Assembly (NCBI GenBank): GCA_008360955.1
Contig: LUCM01009371.1
Location: forward strand, 8,686 to 72,685
DNA: 64,000 nucleotides
Source: Fasciolopsis buskii
Lineage: Eukaryota > Platyhelminthes > Trematoda > Plagiorchiida > Fasciolidae
Reading direction: 5' to 3'
Translations under genes and position numbers: made by a program
Shown here: in pieces, positions 9,991 to 23,439 of the stretch
Numbering within the stretch: the stretch's first letter is position 1
Layout of the letters: each line of letters opens with the position of its first letter
The notes under the pieces: model-generated
The model's input: the letters and a program-made list of their open reading frames with translations, nothing else
What the model was told of the DNA's origin: nothing
Databases searched by the model: none

Positions 9991-12689
9991 AAAGCTCCTA
10001 CCGGCGAATCCCCTTCAAGGCTGTGCCACTTGACCATGTATCCGAACTGTTTCCAAAGTAGGTGGGTTGGAATAGAGCTGTGGCATGCCAGTGATCCACG
10101 CCCTTCACCGACTCACAACACTTACTCAAACCACCCCCAAGTGGCCTCACCTTAGCACGCACCGAACGAGCCCCAGTCCAAACAGTCCCCAGAAAGTTGC
10201 AATGAAGCCAGAATCTTCATTGTGACAAAACCGGGTAGGTCAAAGTTTTCCTGTATCAGCACCCCGGGTCCGGTAACAAGCCAGCGCCAGTCAACCAACA
10301 AAAGTGGATTCATATTCTTGATAACACGAATCTGTTTACCGTGTCAGTATGACTAGAAAAGATTTTAGACAGCGCTTTTGCCTCCTTAGAATGTTCCCCC
10401 AAATGCCCCATTCTGTCAACATTCTCTTTCCAGCTGAACTTTGGCACTTGTAGGTAAGTTGCCCACTCGTTCCTCTTTACCGTACCAGCAACCACGCAGT
10501 CCTGGGTGGACTAGGGACGTTTTCCCCAAGACCTTACATTTCATCCCATAATCATTTTTCATTTCCAGCACTGTTCACCTAGGTTCCATTTCACGGACAG
10601 TGCTAAAATACGTGCAGTGTGCCAGATATGACAAGCAACGACAGTGACAAAAAGGAATAATAGCAGAGCGCAAAGGGCGAAGGGTGTAGCAACCAAGCGT
10701 TCGAGTCTTGGTCCGAGTAAAGTTTATCGGCGTCCACAGCGCGGTCTGCGCAAAAGTATATTTCCCACGTCCCTGACAGCACTTCGAAACCTCAAAGCAC
10801 CGCATAGACCAGTTTAATGCGAAGCCCAAGAAAGAACAAGATTTCTCCACGAATTCTGCGGTACTATTCATCAGTTAGAAACTGTGTTCAAAACAGCTAT
10901 TCTTTTAACTGTGAGGTGTAGTCATTATCCAGTCAAAAGGTGAACCAAGAATAGGGCAAAGGTCTGCGTAAAAATGAGAACGCCGTGAAAGGGAATAAAT
11001 AGAAAGTGCCCGTCTAGTGGCTGAAGAAGATACAAGAGATTCCGCGGGCTTCATCAGGTCCCGACAACAATTTCCCGAACGTGGCAGCAAAAATTAATGT
11101 AAAGAAACGGAACGTCTACAGTCGACCAACGTGAGCGATAAAACGAAAATGAACTGTAACAAAACCGGCTGCTCCAATTCAAGTGACCCATGACGGCACA
11201 AAATGCCTTCAAAATAATTTCAAATAAATAGCACAGGGACGAAACAACGAAGGGAATTAAATCGGGCCACGAATAAACAGGGACCAAAATCAGTGTCACT
11301 ACAAACAAGTTAGGAGGGAGGAGTATGATATCAAAAGACGAATGAAACGTAGAGAGTAAAGGACTTTGCTACCAATTTGGATGCTACAGAGGTTCTATAG
11401 AATAAAAATAATATAGGCCTTGGGTCATATTTGAATGATAAGAGCACAACCGATAACGAACTGTCGCGCGGGAGGTTTGGGTTCTGCGGTGACTTCCCGT
11501 CAGTGCCATTCTGTTAGCTATGCTGCACATCTACTTGGTCGCCGTGTGCAAGCAGTAGGCCGGATGAGGTGTAATCACCAAGATTATATATTTTCGAGCG
11601 ACAAGATCCCTGATCAATGGAGATAAGTGCGAGGGGATATGGACAATGGATAATGCTGAAAGAGAAAAAATGCACGAAAACAGGGAAAAGGTAAATTTGG
11701 AGGCAGCTTCTTGAAGAGTTTATAAATTGATGGAAAATATACTGAAGGGATGTTCACAGCTCAGAAGGCGGAATTACGGGGACGCATTTCGTTGTGACAG
11801 GTGGAGATGGCGGCACTGGATGGAAATTGTGTGATCACATACGTTTATTAGATTGATGAAGTTTGTTGTGAGTAAAATGTTTTGTAAATTTCAGCAAGGT
11901 CAAATGGTGGAGGTGTAGTAGGAGAACAAAATGGAGGCTGTCGACCAGCTGGTGAAGAACCGGATAAAATTGAGGCAATGATAGGTTTGCTCTTGTGAAG
12001 AGCAGTTGCCAAAAGCAGCAGTTCTTTACCAAATTGGCAGACCGCAGTTAAGATTTATGCGGAAAGGGGGTTTTCATCCCTGAGGATAAGCGTAATGGTA
12101 AGGTGTAAGCAGAACATCAGGTTACATCAGATAACAACAAATATTTTCCACGTGAATTCTTTTTGTAAGGTTCGGATATGAACTTTGGGAAGGAGCAAAA
12201 GGAAGCCAGCACAAAGTATGTGACTAAAATCTGGGACTAGATAGCCGTTAGCCACAATAGTACTAGTTGGTGGGGCTAACCGAGGGCTGGCCACCCAATC
12301 TGAAATACACCGGGGAGGGGTGGAGGCAGGGGTGTGATCCGTCACCTCAGTTGCACTCACAAGCCTCTGCAGCCCAGCTGCCTGTCCGGGTTCCGCCGAC
12401 CAAAGCGGTAGATCTGACCACATCCCGCACTATTGTGACAGCTGAAGTGAAGGAGAGGATGCGGACATGATGTACCTAGGACCAGCAAGCATCAGGTTTG
12501 CAGGAGTGCATAATCGCAATTGAGCCAAACCCGCGTTAGCCTGAGTATGTAGTACTTATTGACATTGAAGAAGAATCGAACGGTGTGGATAAAATGAACG
12601 AGTCCCGCTCTGGTATTGCTGCCAGCTACAGATAGAGAGACGTCAATCTTGCAAAACCTCGGGGAAGGAAGTTGCGCGTGCGCATACTA
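9991..12689. other. Unclassified sequence, no supported gene
   Basis: Strand composition switches here. From about 10.9 kb onward the plus strand becomes A/G-rich. Short minus-strand open stretches (10575-10871, 11054-11308) have no recognised domain. The region 12250-12470 is GC-rich, with no identifiable product. Confidence 0.45.
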
Positions 12690-13010
12690 CAGCTCAAGGA
12701 TCTCGAGGTAGTATCTGGTGCTGTTAGCAAGTTCGATTATTTGGGAGTGTACAGCTAGGCGGGCGGGCCCACCCGTCGTATAAATCGTTTATGCGGAAGA
12801 GCGAAACGAAAATGAGCCAATATTTTTGGGGACATGAAACAAACAAACGGCAGTAGACATAAGTACGATAGGGTTTAAGAGCGACAGGAATGCACTAGGA
12901 ACTGACCATATCTGCATTGAAGAAATCATGGTTTATGAAGTCCACCTTAAGAAATCAAGCGGATGGAGCACCTGAAATTGTGGGGAACAGGATGAATGAT
13001 AGATGGAACC
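12690..13010 (+). pseudogene. Possible LINE reverse-transcriptase scrap
   Basis: The plus-strand frame beginning near 12690 reads LEVVSGAVSKFDYLGVYS, then a stop, then AGGPTRRINRLCGRAKRK. This resembles the 'V..F.YLG..I...GG....I..RI..A' segment found after the RT active site in RTE and related LINEs. Downstream in the same frame there are many stops and the similarity fades. It is a weak call that rests on this single motif. Confidence 0.3.
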
Positions 13011-16000
13011 TGTCAAGAAGTAAAGAAAGAAAACACTCAGGGATCGAAGCTGACGGGAGAAATAGGAAGCATTAAATGAAAACAACGATGGGGAGATTTC
13101 AATGAAGCGTAGGTAAGAATTCAAGATAAGAACCAATTTTCGCCCGGGGAGAGTGGCCTAGATTCGTTAAAATAAAGGTGATACCTCCGAGTAAATGTCA
13201 TCCCTGTAGGGAGGTGCGACGACGTAAAAAATAAAGATGACGGTAGAAGCTGATATTAAAAACAATGGTCGAGTAGGGTATCACACTGTTTTGACGAAAG
13301 TATTGGAATTGGTTGAGGAGCAAGAGAGTTAGAGATGTACATGGGCTGCCATATAATCATGGTATGAACAATAAGGTTTATTGAGTCAATCTAGATTTTT
13401 AAGCTGGGCGTCAGTTCATCACAACCTGCTCAACTACCACCTTGCCCGGTGGATCATGCTGACTTTTCTGTTTCGCCAACCTTTAGTATCAAGCCCCTCC
13501 ACCAATCCTCTACCATATATTTAGTATTGTCTCCTAGTCGGCGGCGAGTGCCACTATTCAGTTCTCATAATTAGTAAATCGACAGAGAACAACCAGCACA
13601 CATTCGTATCAAAAATCCGCGCTCCAAATATGTACGCCACTCGCGAACTCACCGATAACCTCATTCGTAAGTAATCCTGTGTTTGTTTCAATAACACCCC
13701 TCATTTACCTTAAAGCATGCCCCAGAAGGATATACCAGCCTATCACATAAACTGGGTGGCCTTTATACCTGCTTCTCCCCCACTTACTGCTTCAAATCAC
13801 TCGCCTGCAATGTTACTGTTTACCGCTCGATCCTTGCTGAATGACCTGCCCTGCAACCACGACATCGTACGGCCCAACGTCTGTTGTCATAGCAGTCTTT
13901 TGAATTGGACACCGAGATGGCATGCTAGAATGCCTAACCCTATCGGTGATTACCACAGTTTCTGGTGAAGTCCTCCCAGTCCCGGATAAGCTATTGCGCC
14001 TACATAAGAACATCACGACGACTCCGATTTCCCCACAAAACTGCGCTAAGCTCAGGCGTCTCTATGAGCCACATTCTCGCTCTTCTGTGTTCGAAATGAG
14101 CTGCACTTCTGGTCAGCTTACTTTACCACGAATGACCTCATCCAAATCAGTGGCAAAAGAAACACCTGACCAAGTCTTCTCTGTTCGGCAAAATAATCGC
14201 AGGAGTTTTCGACGTTATGGGATTCCGCTGGAAACCCTTTCAGAGGCTTGAAACTATCAAACTTTGTGTCCCCTGTGCTTTTAGGGCATTTTACCCTAGG
14301 AGTAATTTTCTCAATTGGAGAACACAGTATTCTTCATTTTGGTTTATCCTATGGCTATCATTTGTGAACAATTCATTATTCAACCACATTCGTGGCAACA
14401 ACCGGGCAGCGACCACCTGATGTTTTCTGAGTTTTAAACTTAAAACAAAGTGCCATCACAAGGACAGGGTGGTGTTTTCGGGCCGATACTGCTTTAGCTT
14501 TACGTTAATAGTCTTTTTTGCGCTCTAACCTGTCGTGCAAACATTTTTGATGATATCAAAAGCGTCTGCCTGAGCACCATGTTCTCTAGCATAAACAATA
14601 ATTTAAAGTCGTTTGATTAAAGAGGCAACCCAGATATCAAAAGTCACTACAAGACTAACTAATGCAGTTCCAGGCCGCAACTCTATGTTAAAGAGAAACC
14701 AAAAAACTGGTGTGTAAACTTCGCCCCAAGCAACGAGCAAGTGCAGTCGAGTCAAACTCAGATGGACATCATGAAACCCCAACTGAGGATTACAGGTGAA
14801 GTCGTCGGCCCGGATAGTTGGACCGACACATCCAGGGGAGTTCTAGAAGAACGGAAATAATTTATACATGAGGAAATGGGCCACAAAGTGCTCGGATGGT
14901 CAGAATGTGAACGCGGTCCAGAAAAGTACAACACACATGGCCAAGTAGAGCATGGCCATCGACCAGCTTTGCCTTGCAGTAAACACGTTAACCAGTCGCT
15001 TTCCTTGTTGCTACAGCATGTTTAATAAACGCAGGTGTGATTCTGGTTTCCAATTCCATTTTAGGCTCCAAGCTATTTGGTCAGTGGCTTTTTCCACCTC
15101 TTTTAAGCTCCCTTCTCTTTTCCCATGATTTTAAGGCCTACTTGCTGCTAATTCAATAGCTAGATCAAAAGTATGAAGATCATCTGTGGATTGAAACGCC
15201 CTGCAATTCGGCCGCTTTTTGATTTGCTCTGCAACTGGTACCATAAACACCGGAAAAATTTGTCCTGAATCATCCAAACTGCCTGCAGCACTACCTTGAC
15301 ATAACATTCCGTCAAAGTTCTACTATTGATTGAGTTTGAAAAATCTCTAATCTCGGATATACAGGGGCTACACGGTATTTTTCTTACAAATATTTTCACA
15401 GTGAACTCTTTGACCGTCATAATTCCTTCCCTTAATTTCTTCTTTTACCAATCCACTGTCCGAAATGCAGCGGCAACCCCATCCTCGTCTTTCCTCTAGA
15501 TTTCCCTCAGTAGGCACAGCTATGCCGGTTTCTGTGACTTATTGCTTTGCACATGCACTGATCTGGACTTCTTCATCCCTGCCAGCACGTATTGCTTAAC
15601 ATTTGTTATATCCTCCCTTTTGATTTATTTGTCGCAGTCAAATTGTCCAGTGCTTGATGCAGCAAAATCCCTCGTGGTACTGGCCAAGAGACCGCGGCTT
15701 TCAAACATGGTGAGGATAGATCACTGCCGACGGCTGCAAAATTAGTGTTGTATCGCAAAAATGGGGATTGCACGGGGGATTCGCGAAAGCTTCTGTGTAG
15801 ACCCAAGCTTTCCTATTAAGAGAAGGAAAAGAAAAAATCATCGCAACTAGTGAGATCTAAGGGCCTAAAACGTGAACAGTCCGTGGAGGAAACGCTCTAC
15901 TTTAAGGCATGGGGATCGCCGAAATTATTGTAGACCTTACCGTCTGAAAGTGAAATATCCATACTATTCTTGTTCACACTGCACCCCTCTGGCCTTAAAC

Positions 16001-19000
16001 CTAGATGTTATCCAAGGTATAAGCGCGTCGGTCTCCCAACATATGTATCGGCCCCAACAGCGTAAGTTTCATCTGTCAGTCTCGCCGACTCATGCGCGCC
16101 TGGCATGCAAGACGATGTCCTTGGCAACTTTTTGTGATCACGCTGTAAATCCTTTGGTTATACTCGCCGAAACTTCTAACGATCATGCCGCTTATATCAT
16201 CTGAACCCTAAACTACTTTGTTTCCGTCCGCATAAGGCTTTACCGCAGTGATTCACACTCTCGAGGATTCAGATCACTTTGTCCTTTTTAGGCCGTACCG
16301 GAGGGAGTCGCCAACTTGGGAAGACAACGTCCACACCTAAAGTGACTCGTGGCATTCAGTGAAGCAAACCGCTTCAACTATGCTGCAATCTTACCCGGCT
16401 TGCTTAATTCGAGCTAACTATTAGCTGGTTATTGAATGTACTGATTGCCACAACCAACTCCTCCGTGCATTGAAACCTGAAGCTGACATTAATCCGTCCC
16501 ATTTGTTTCCCGATTTTGCATTCACTGCCAAGATCCCTTTACGCATTACTTTTCCCTGTTTGCCACTAGATAATGGCTGCAACGCCACCTGATTTTTTAC
16601 CAGCTCCTGCGTTCTCAGCCATTACATCTGAGGTCGAAAGTTACGCTGCGGCCAAGATTAGACCTCGCGGGTAATGAATAGTTGAAATGGCCCGATCCTC
16701 GGGGACAACAACGTGGTCGCCACCTTAACCCATTCAGATGCAGTTTTATTAGTACTAATGGGTCATTTCTATGGGATATCGGAGATATATGTGATAATCG
16801 CGATGGTGGGGCACAATTATGCGAAGGAAAAGAGATTCGAGCATAAGGAAAGAGAAAGAGCAAAGCAAACACCGCCATAAAATGGAGCCGCATACGATTC
16901 ATCAAAAAGTTAAACCGTACTGACTGGTACAATAGAAATCCTTGCCAAGTTAGGTCGACCTGTGTTTGGCATAAAATACAAGCTGCCATATTTGAACAAT
17001 TCAGCAAGCAGGTCAAAACTAGGGTAAAACTAAGTGTCCTGGCTTAAAGAGGCAAAATTAAAGAGCCTCGTAATCAGATACATAACGTTCAGCAAAAATG
17101 GCGAAGTCTGCTTGGAGAGAGAATAGGTCTGATTTAAACAATGATAGGCAGAACATCGGTAAATGAAAACGTCAGATAAGTATTATGGAGGATATCTTGC
17201 AAAAAGGTAGGTGAGATCTCAACGCTTGAGAACGTTGTACGTGTCTGCGTCAGATAATGCGGTTTGTATGGATGGAGATTTTTCTGTGGTCTTCCTTCAG
17301 AGCAGATCAGAAAAGATAAATCAGACAGTACACTAACGGAAAGAACAAGCCCGGGCAAAGCCCTCTGGGTCAGGAAATTGCCTAACAAGAACTCAAGGTT
17401 CGGCTAATTAAAGGACAACGATTTCAGAGCAAACAAATTTTGGTGGGATGTACAAAAGGCCTATTTCATTTTGGATACCACGGCGAGTATGGCGAAGAGT
17501 GAGGGAAAAGGGGTGCCATTACACAAGGGTGCAGGAGAAAATGGGGCTACTGATGTGCTAAAACGGATAATGCTAATGTGTAAAGCCAACTATATACCAG
17601 CCGCCCATCTTCAAAACACTTTTACGGTTTAAGCGGAGGTGTAAGCCCCAACCCAGGTTCAACAGCACACTGCTGCACACAAGCTGCCGGCATTATTTTG
17701 GCCGGTCAAAGCGACGGGTCTGAGCGCGCTCTGTGCCAACGGGGTCAACACGAAATTACAGCGAAGATAAGCAAATTCAGTGAAAGCTGATGAAAGTGGA
17801 TCTGAAAAATCATGTTTTTGACCAGGTGGGCATTGAATCAGTTCAGCATCGGCCGTGTCCGCTGTAGATTTATAGAAAAGCACCCGGTGGGTCTTCAAAG
17901 TGACATCATTGTGAAGGCTGTCCTGTTGGTTGGCACCCAGGTTGGTACGCCCTCAGGTACATGCCGAGGAGAATTCACATCACCGTCAGCTGCTAAAGCC
18001 GGAATGGCTGGAGTATTAGTACCATCTCCGAAGTTCACCCGCAACAAGTTGCTCATATTGAACAGAACAGAGAGGGCATCATCCTTGGAATCGCTCTAGC
18101 AATGCACATTTGGCCAAGCGATAAAACGGTCCAAGTCTTATCATAGAAGGGACACCTACGCTGCCCAGTACATTACTTGAGACATCACAGAAAGTGTTGA
18201 AATGAGATCACTGGGCTGGGTTTGCAAAAACAGACCGTAGCTTGAGGGTGACGAAGCATGACTTACAACCAAGGGCTATCTAGGTTGGGCAAGGAAAGTT
18301 TTGCAAAAGTGGCACAGGACTCGATGGGAGAATAGTTATCATTGAATGGCATAAAAGTAGAGTAATTAAGTGTAAACCTTTGTGGTTGAGTGGATATTTA
18401 TTCAGTCTTATGTAACCATGCATATGGAATTTGCACGTATACATGATAAATAAACATTCGTATGATGGTCGGCCAGCCTTGAGACAGATGAGACTATTAG
18501 ACTCGGTGACGAGATTGCCGCAAAGCGGCCCTTCGGCAGGACAAAGAAAGAGGACGTTGTTGACAGGGCCGTTTCAAGTGTAGTGGCCTGGATGGGAAGA
18601 GAGTACCAGGAGCCAGACGATTGTGAGGTTTTGTCAAGAAGATCCTGGAGAAACTTATGCTACTCCTTGAAGTATACTTCTGGTGAAAAGGATAAAACAA
18701 GAATAAGCAGCGTAAATAACGTGGAATGGCCCGGCAAAACTAGACTTATAAAATGCAAGGGGGGTAAAACGTTGTTTAGGTTCTAGCCTACTGTGTTGCG
18801 TGACAATCGAATGAAAATAATAATCACATACGTAGTTTGGATTGGTGGAGGTGGAGAGCATGCCTCAAATAATAAAAGTAAGCGGGGCACAGAATGAGCG
18901 TAAAGAAACCAAAGAATTTGTCGAGGGAATATCCACAGAAAAGAAGTTTAGTTTGCTCCTCCCGATGAGAAAAACAAGGGATTGGTGAGAAAATCAGTTT

Positions 19001-20599
19001 AGTTTATGTAAATAAAATTCTGTCTGATCAAGGCCACAAACTAAGAGTATGTATATATGCTAACCTAAACAATGATCGTGAAGTTACATGGATGAAGCTT
19101 TATGAAGTAACATTTGAGTTAAGACATCTGGAGCATTTAGGTAGAGACCAGACTGCTGGAATGATGTTCGTCGAGAAAGGAGGCGGAGTGAAAAATTTGG
19201 ACAGTGATTTTGGGCTAGCAAGGAGAAAAAGCGAGCCCTATGGGGAGAAAAAAGAAGAACGTAACGATAAAAGAATTTGACAGAATGTGAAACAACTCGT
19301 GGATGCTTAGCATCATGAAGGCAAATCTCAGGAGCTGTGAAGTACAGTTAAGAGAAACTCTCAGAACACTGCACTGGTATTAGGACTCATGAAATTACGC
19401 TCAAACAAGTTGATTTGCCGCTTCATATTATGCAAGAGTTTGGTTGCTTTGAACTGTGTTTCGTTGCATGCATCGGACAACTTTGACACAGATTATTTGA
19501 ATACCCCGGAAAACACGTTGGTATTACTGCACAGTGATAGCAGCCCTAGTTTTGAATCTATTTAATCGTATACTCAAGATATGTTTACCCTTTTAAGTTG
19601 ATAATTTTCAAATTCCAATATCGTAAAATTTACCGATCAATTGTTTCATATTTGGCACTCGCCTTCCTCTGCTCTTTGCTTAGATATCTTTTACATGCTT
19701 TATCTCTCGAGACAAACAGACATGCTTTTTGCATAAATTTGCCCATGGCTATGTAGCCTTTTACTGTAGTGTCGAATTAGCAATCTGTCTGAATCGAGCG
19801 CATTGTAAGTGGGTTTTCACAAGTCCAGAAACAGACTGTGAGGTAAGAGTGAGAAGCAGAGCAGGTTTTGTTCTGTTGCGTGGATGTCGGAGAACGCGAA
19901 CTGTTGCAGAAGAAAAAGTTGGCGGGCGTTTGGAGAGAGGCTGCTCATGGTGGTTTTGAAGCAAGACTAAATCCGCTTTTAGTTTGTGGAACCCCAGTGA
20001 GATCAAGTTTGAGAACCGCACAGCATTCTTTGTAGATAAGATCTGCAGGCGATCAAATATGCCGTTGGCAAAGTGTTTTCGTGCTTACTCAAGAGAGGTT
20101 GTCAAATTTGGACATGCTGGGTTTTGTTGGGCAGCCATACCCCGGGAAAGGCTAACCATGCCGTTTTTAGGTAAACGTAATGCTGCCTTCCAAGCAAAAT
20201 AGGAAAAACGCCAGAAAAAGGCATCATCTGGCTTTGGTTGAGCAAATGATTGCGTGCAATGAGTAGTACAGCGAGCAAGGTTAGTTCAGATTAAGATTGA
20301 CACTAATACGTCCAAGGGTTATTTGTCTGCCTTCTGGGACAAATGCCCCATTTGGTGGTTTACGCCCACAAGTTATGACCTCACAATTCTACGGAGATGA
20401 ATTCATGGTTCACTGGGCACAGCAACTATCCAGTGTATTAATGTCACAGAATATTTAGCCGTTTGCGCTAACAAGGTCTGCAGGTTATGAATAGACAATT
20501 TTTATATCGTCATCACAGAGGAAGAGGTGCTGTTAGACATGTAGTCTAATGCACCGCAGATAAATATGAGAGCAGTGAGAGACCTGGTAAGCTGGTTTG
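13011..20599. other. Unclassified sequence, no supported gene
   Basis: Several open stretches of 80-130 codons occur (13717-13968, 13922-14251, 15872-16204, 16615-17016 minus, 17812-18099), but none has a domain I can name. Composition alternates: about 13.4-16.5 kb is C/T-rich on the plus strand and about 16.6-19.3 kb is A/G-rich. This is probably old, decayed mobile-element sequence (inference). Confidence 0.45.
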
Positions 20600-21224
20600 T
20601 TTTACGTCCCTGGCTGCAATTCATGGGTTGGACTTGTGCCCCTCGGCCACGAGAGGTTGTCAGCTAGGACGAACAAAAAGATGGCCGGAAAAGTGATCAT
20701 CTGTGATGAATGTAAGCCATTTGGCAATCAGGTGTTGTCGTGGCACGAGATCAAAAGCTCCGGTTATAGCGAGACTGACAAAGATAAATCCATTGTTGAA
20801 GTCAGCCATGCCATTGGGGGATCCGCGCTGCTTGGGGTGCAGAAGAGTTATCTCAGGAACCCTTTTTACCTGATAAACAGGAAACTGTATTTTCAAGGAC
20901 AAAATATGTTACGGTTTTTATCAATTGGCATTCTGGATGCAATTAACATGCGTCTGATCGAATAAAACCCTTCTTATCCAGTGTAAACAGATTTAATCCA
21001 GTTGGATGGAAGTATAACGGAATTTGTAGATAGTAAAACAGCATTGAAAACCGAGTAGCCGGTGGCGGAAACCCGTCTGGAACAGGACGTTCAGATGGTT
21101 TCTAATAGAACAATTTTAAAGATAGTTGTAGCTTCCAAAGATGCCACACTTGGCGGGACAATGAGACGTGAGAGACGTCAGTTGGTGCTACGAGGCAGAT
21201 GGCCCGCCGCAGAACAAAAGAAGT
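20600..21224. other. Unrecognised open stretch next to palindrome
   Basis: A plus-strand frame of 122 codons (20597-20965) and an overlapping minus-strand frame of 80 codons are open, but I recognise neither. The minus-strand frame contains GAFDLVPRQHLIAKW, which vaguely recalls the RT motif A 'KAFD.V.H..L..KL'. With no flanking RT motifs I do not call it a LINE. Confidence 0.3.
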
Positions 21225-21510
21225 GATTAAATTCACCATGTGATATCATCGCCCAAATCACCACAAAAGAACCATGGAACCACTGTACAGCTGTTTCATC
21301 CTTGTTAGGAATCATGAGCAGTGCATATCCACCGCGGCCGAACTGGGACGTGAACCCGAACAAGGACGAACGATTCTGAGCCAAACGCCTTAGCCATCAC
21401 GCTACCGGGCAGGATCTGAACGGTTTGTTGATCTTCACCGCATGATGTTGCACCTATCCATCACTGATTTGCATGGTTACTGTTCGTTAGCTCACAGCGA
21501 TCGACCTAAC
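21225..21510 (-). repeat. Family A palindrome, left arm
   Basis: This is the reverse complement of 21700-21990. The part at about 21230-21410 is nearly identical to its partner: both arms translate to the same run of about 50 residues on opposite strands. The outer part, 21420-21510, is visibly more diverged from 21700-21800. The arm contains an inverted tRNA-like head at 21346-21407. Confidence 0.85.
21346..21407 (-). repeat. tRNA-like head of family A (left arm)
   Basis: On the minus strand this gives a GGTAGCGTGATGG start, resembling a Pol III A box, and a GGTTCACGTCC stretch, resembling a B box, about 40 bp apart. That is the arrangement of the 5' head of a tRNA-derived SINE. No intact tRNA cloverleaf with an acceptor stem is apparent, so it is not called as a tRNA gene. 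Confidence 0.5.
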
Positions 21511-21511
21511 A

Positions 21512-21660
21512 AAGTCGAAACAGCTGTACAGTAGTTCCATGGTTTCTTTGTGGTGAGTTGAGCGATGATATCACGTGGTGAATTATTTCATGTAAACATT
21601 CAATCACCTATCACTAAAATGTACCAAGTAATCAAGCTCTGTATGTCATATCCGAGCCTT
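21512..21660 (+). repeat. Family A body segment, partial direct copy
   Basis: This begins at GAAACAGCTGTACAG and aligns in plus orientation with 21910-22030, sharing GTTCCATGGTT, GATGATATCAC and GGTGAATTATTTCATGTA. It therefore forms a direct repeat with the right arm's body, offset by roughly 390 bp. It lies in the centre of the palindrome between the two arms. Confidence 0.7.
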
Positions 21661-21670
21661 CGTCGCACTG

Positions 21671-22040
21671 AGGCTACTTACAGAGAAGTCATCTATCAGT
21701 GCGGGTCGATCGCTGTGAGCTAACGGACAATGACCGTGCAAATCATTTACGGATAGGTGCACCACCATGTGGTGAAGATCAACAAACCGTTCAGATCCTG
21801 CCCGGTAGCGTGATGGCTAAGGCGTTTGGCTCAGAATCGTTCGTCCTTGTTCGGGTTCACGTCCCAGTTCGGCCGCGGTGGATATGCACTGCTCATGATT
21901 CCTAACAAGGATGAAACAGCTGTACAGTGGTTCCATGGTTCTTTTGTGGTGATTTGGGCGATGATATCACATGGTGAATTATTTCATGTAGGCATTCAAT
22001 CTCCTACTACTGAAATGTGTCAAGTGATTAAATTGTTCAA
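21671..22040 (+). repeat. Family A palindrome, right arm with full head and body
   Basis: In plus orientation this contains the upstream segment (21671-21803), the tRNA-like head (21804-21865) and the body (21866-22040). It is the most complete copy of the family in the window. Homology with copy 1 at 682-962 covers the upstream segment, the head and part of the body. Confidence 0.8.
21804..21865 (+). repeat. tRNA-like head of family A (right arm)
   Basis: The A-box-like TAGCGTGATGG begins at 21806 and the B-box-like GGTTCACGTCC spans 21854-21864, with typical spacing. This suggests a tRNA-derived SINE with an internal Pol III promoter (family knowledge). About 130 bp of conserved repeat precede the head, which is unusual for a simple SINE and suggests a composite. 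Confidence 0.5.
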
Positions 22041-22080
22041 CAATAAAGCAAAGGGTGGATTGAAGGTCAATGTCAGCTAG

Positions 22081-22984
22081 TAGTATATAACTATTGATAG
22101 GTGCTTCGTCGGTATTTCTTGCCCATTAAAAATAAAACGTTGTAAAGAATCGTTTGGATATCTTATGGCTTTATCTTATTATTTGTGCACTAGAGTTTAT
22201 ATACGTTTCCTAGGTACTCCAGGAGAGATGATGGAATTAGTGTACTTAGAAGAAAAGTGAAGTTTTCACATGTATTGCAAACCGTGACGCTTAGCTTGTA
22301 GGCAGAAAAAAATTTGCCCTCATATGAGGGAATCAAAAGCACCCAATTAGGTTCAACTAAATGAGGTTTGTTGCTAATTGAGAATCCGCCGAGTGAAAGG
22401 AGTCAGTCCAAACCATGCCATGAATATCAGGTGGCATCAGCTTTCAATCAAGCCCGGGATAAAGGATCCTGTGTTTGCCAGAAGTAATCTGTGGACTTTA
22501 GGAGGAGTGTCAACAATGATTTTATATTCACCGCCTGGAAGTTTGTGGGTTACCTTGATGGTTACACCAGAGGCATCATGAATGAATACCAGTTCAAGGA
22601 TATTATTATTCTTAGTATATTTGTTCACAGGCTGCACCCATTCATCCTGGATGGGTCAGGAATCAAATTAGAGCTATTTGGACTTTGCGGCAAGGTGTGT
22701 CCAAAATATTCTAGATCATTTGCACTAACCACCCATAATCTTCGAGGCAGATGGACTTGGAACGGTGTGAGCAAGTGTCAGAATCGGAGGGGGAAATCCA
22801 GAGCCCCTGGCAGTTGGAGGATTATAAATGACAACAACATGCATAATGCAGCTAGACGTATGGATAGTAGGCTAGAATGAATTAATGAGAGAGTTCAGAT
22901 TAGGGAGTCTGAGGGCACAGATGTCAAACATTTGACTGAAGTGCATCGAAAGTCTACCATCAAGCCCACCATCCCGGCCTCCTG
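22081..22984. other. No supported gene
   Basis: An open frame of 129 codons runs from 22491 to 22880 on the plus strand, with a 66-codon frame opposite it. Neither has a recognisable domain. Confidence 0.4.
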
Positions 22985-23125
22985 CAAATACTATTACTAA
23001 TAGTAATACTGTATATTTCTCGATTTGCGAGAGGCATGCGCATGGCAAGATCAAATTTTTACAAGGATGATGCACAGGAAATATAGAGGATAGAAGTCGA
23101 ATGGGATAAGATGGTAGGAGCAATA
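22985..23125 (-). repeat. Family D repeat, copy 1
   Basis: This aligns by eye with 42335-42433. Both contain GGCATGCGCA/GGTATGCGCA, GCRAGATCAAATTTTTACA and a GCACAGGAAAT stretch. It precedes a family C copy by about 320 bp, the same order as at the second locus. Confidence 0.65.
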
Positions 23126-23439
23126 TTGAATTACTGTAGAAGCTCACTGGAAGGTGAAATGAGATGCTGCAAAGCAACATGGGAATTACAAGTATGTCAG
23201 TGAAAAGCAAAAATGTAGAAAACTCAATTTTTAAGACCGAGAAATAGTTTTCTGGCACTGTTTGCAAGTAGCGGAATACGAGTCATCTCGTGCTGAAGTG
23301 CGCTAAATGTGCTTATTGCTGGCGCACAACATGGACGGAGCCCGGCGGTGGATACTGATATAGGGCTAGAGACACCAAACGTTGGAAGCTTTACGTAATG
23401 GATGGAAACGTTAAGCTGAAGAGACGACAAGCAGTGGTA

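Noticed and set aside
13780..13970. LLLFTARSLLNDLP resembling the start of a LINE endonuclease
   Set aside because: Later endonuclease motifs (catalytic Glu, GDFN, SDH) are not found downstream in any frame.
20660..20902. Minus-strand frame with GAFDLVPRQHL, suggesting RT motif A
   Set aside because: There are no flanking RT motifs in any frame; one short resemblance is not enough.
21826..22080. 84-codon open frame identical in part to a minus-strand frame at 21178-21384, looking like a duplicated gene
   Set aside because: The shared protein sequence is a by-product of the repeat palindrome carrying a tRNA-like head; no protein family is recognised.
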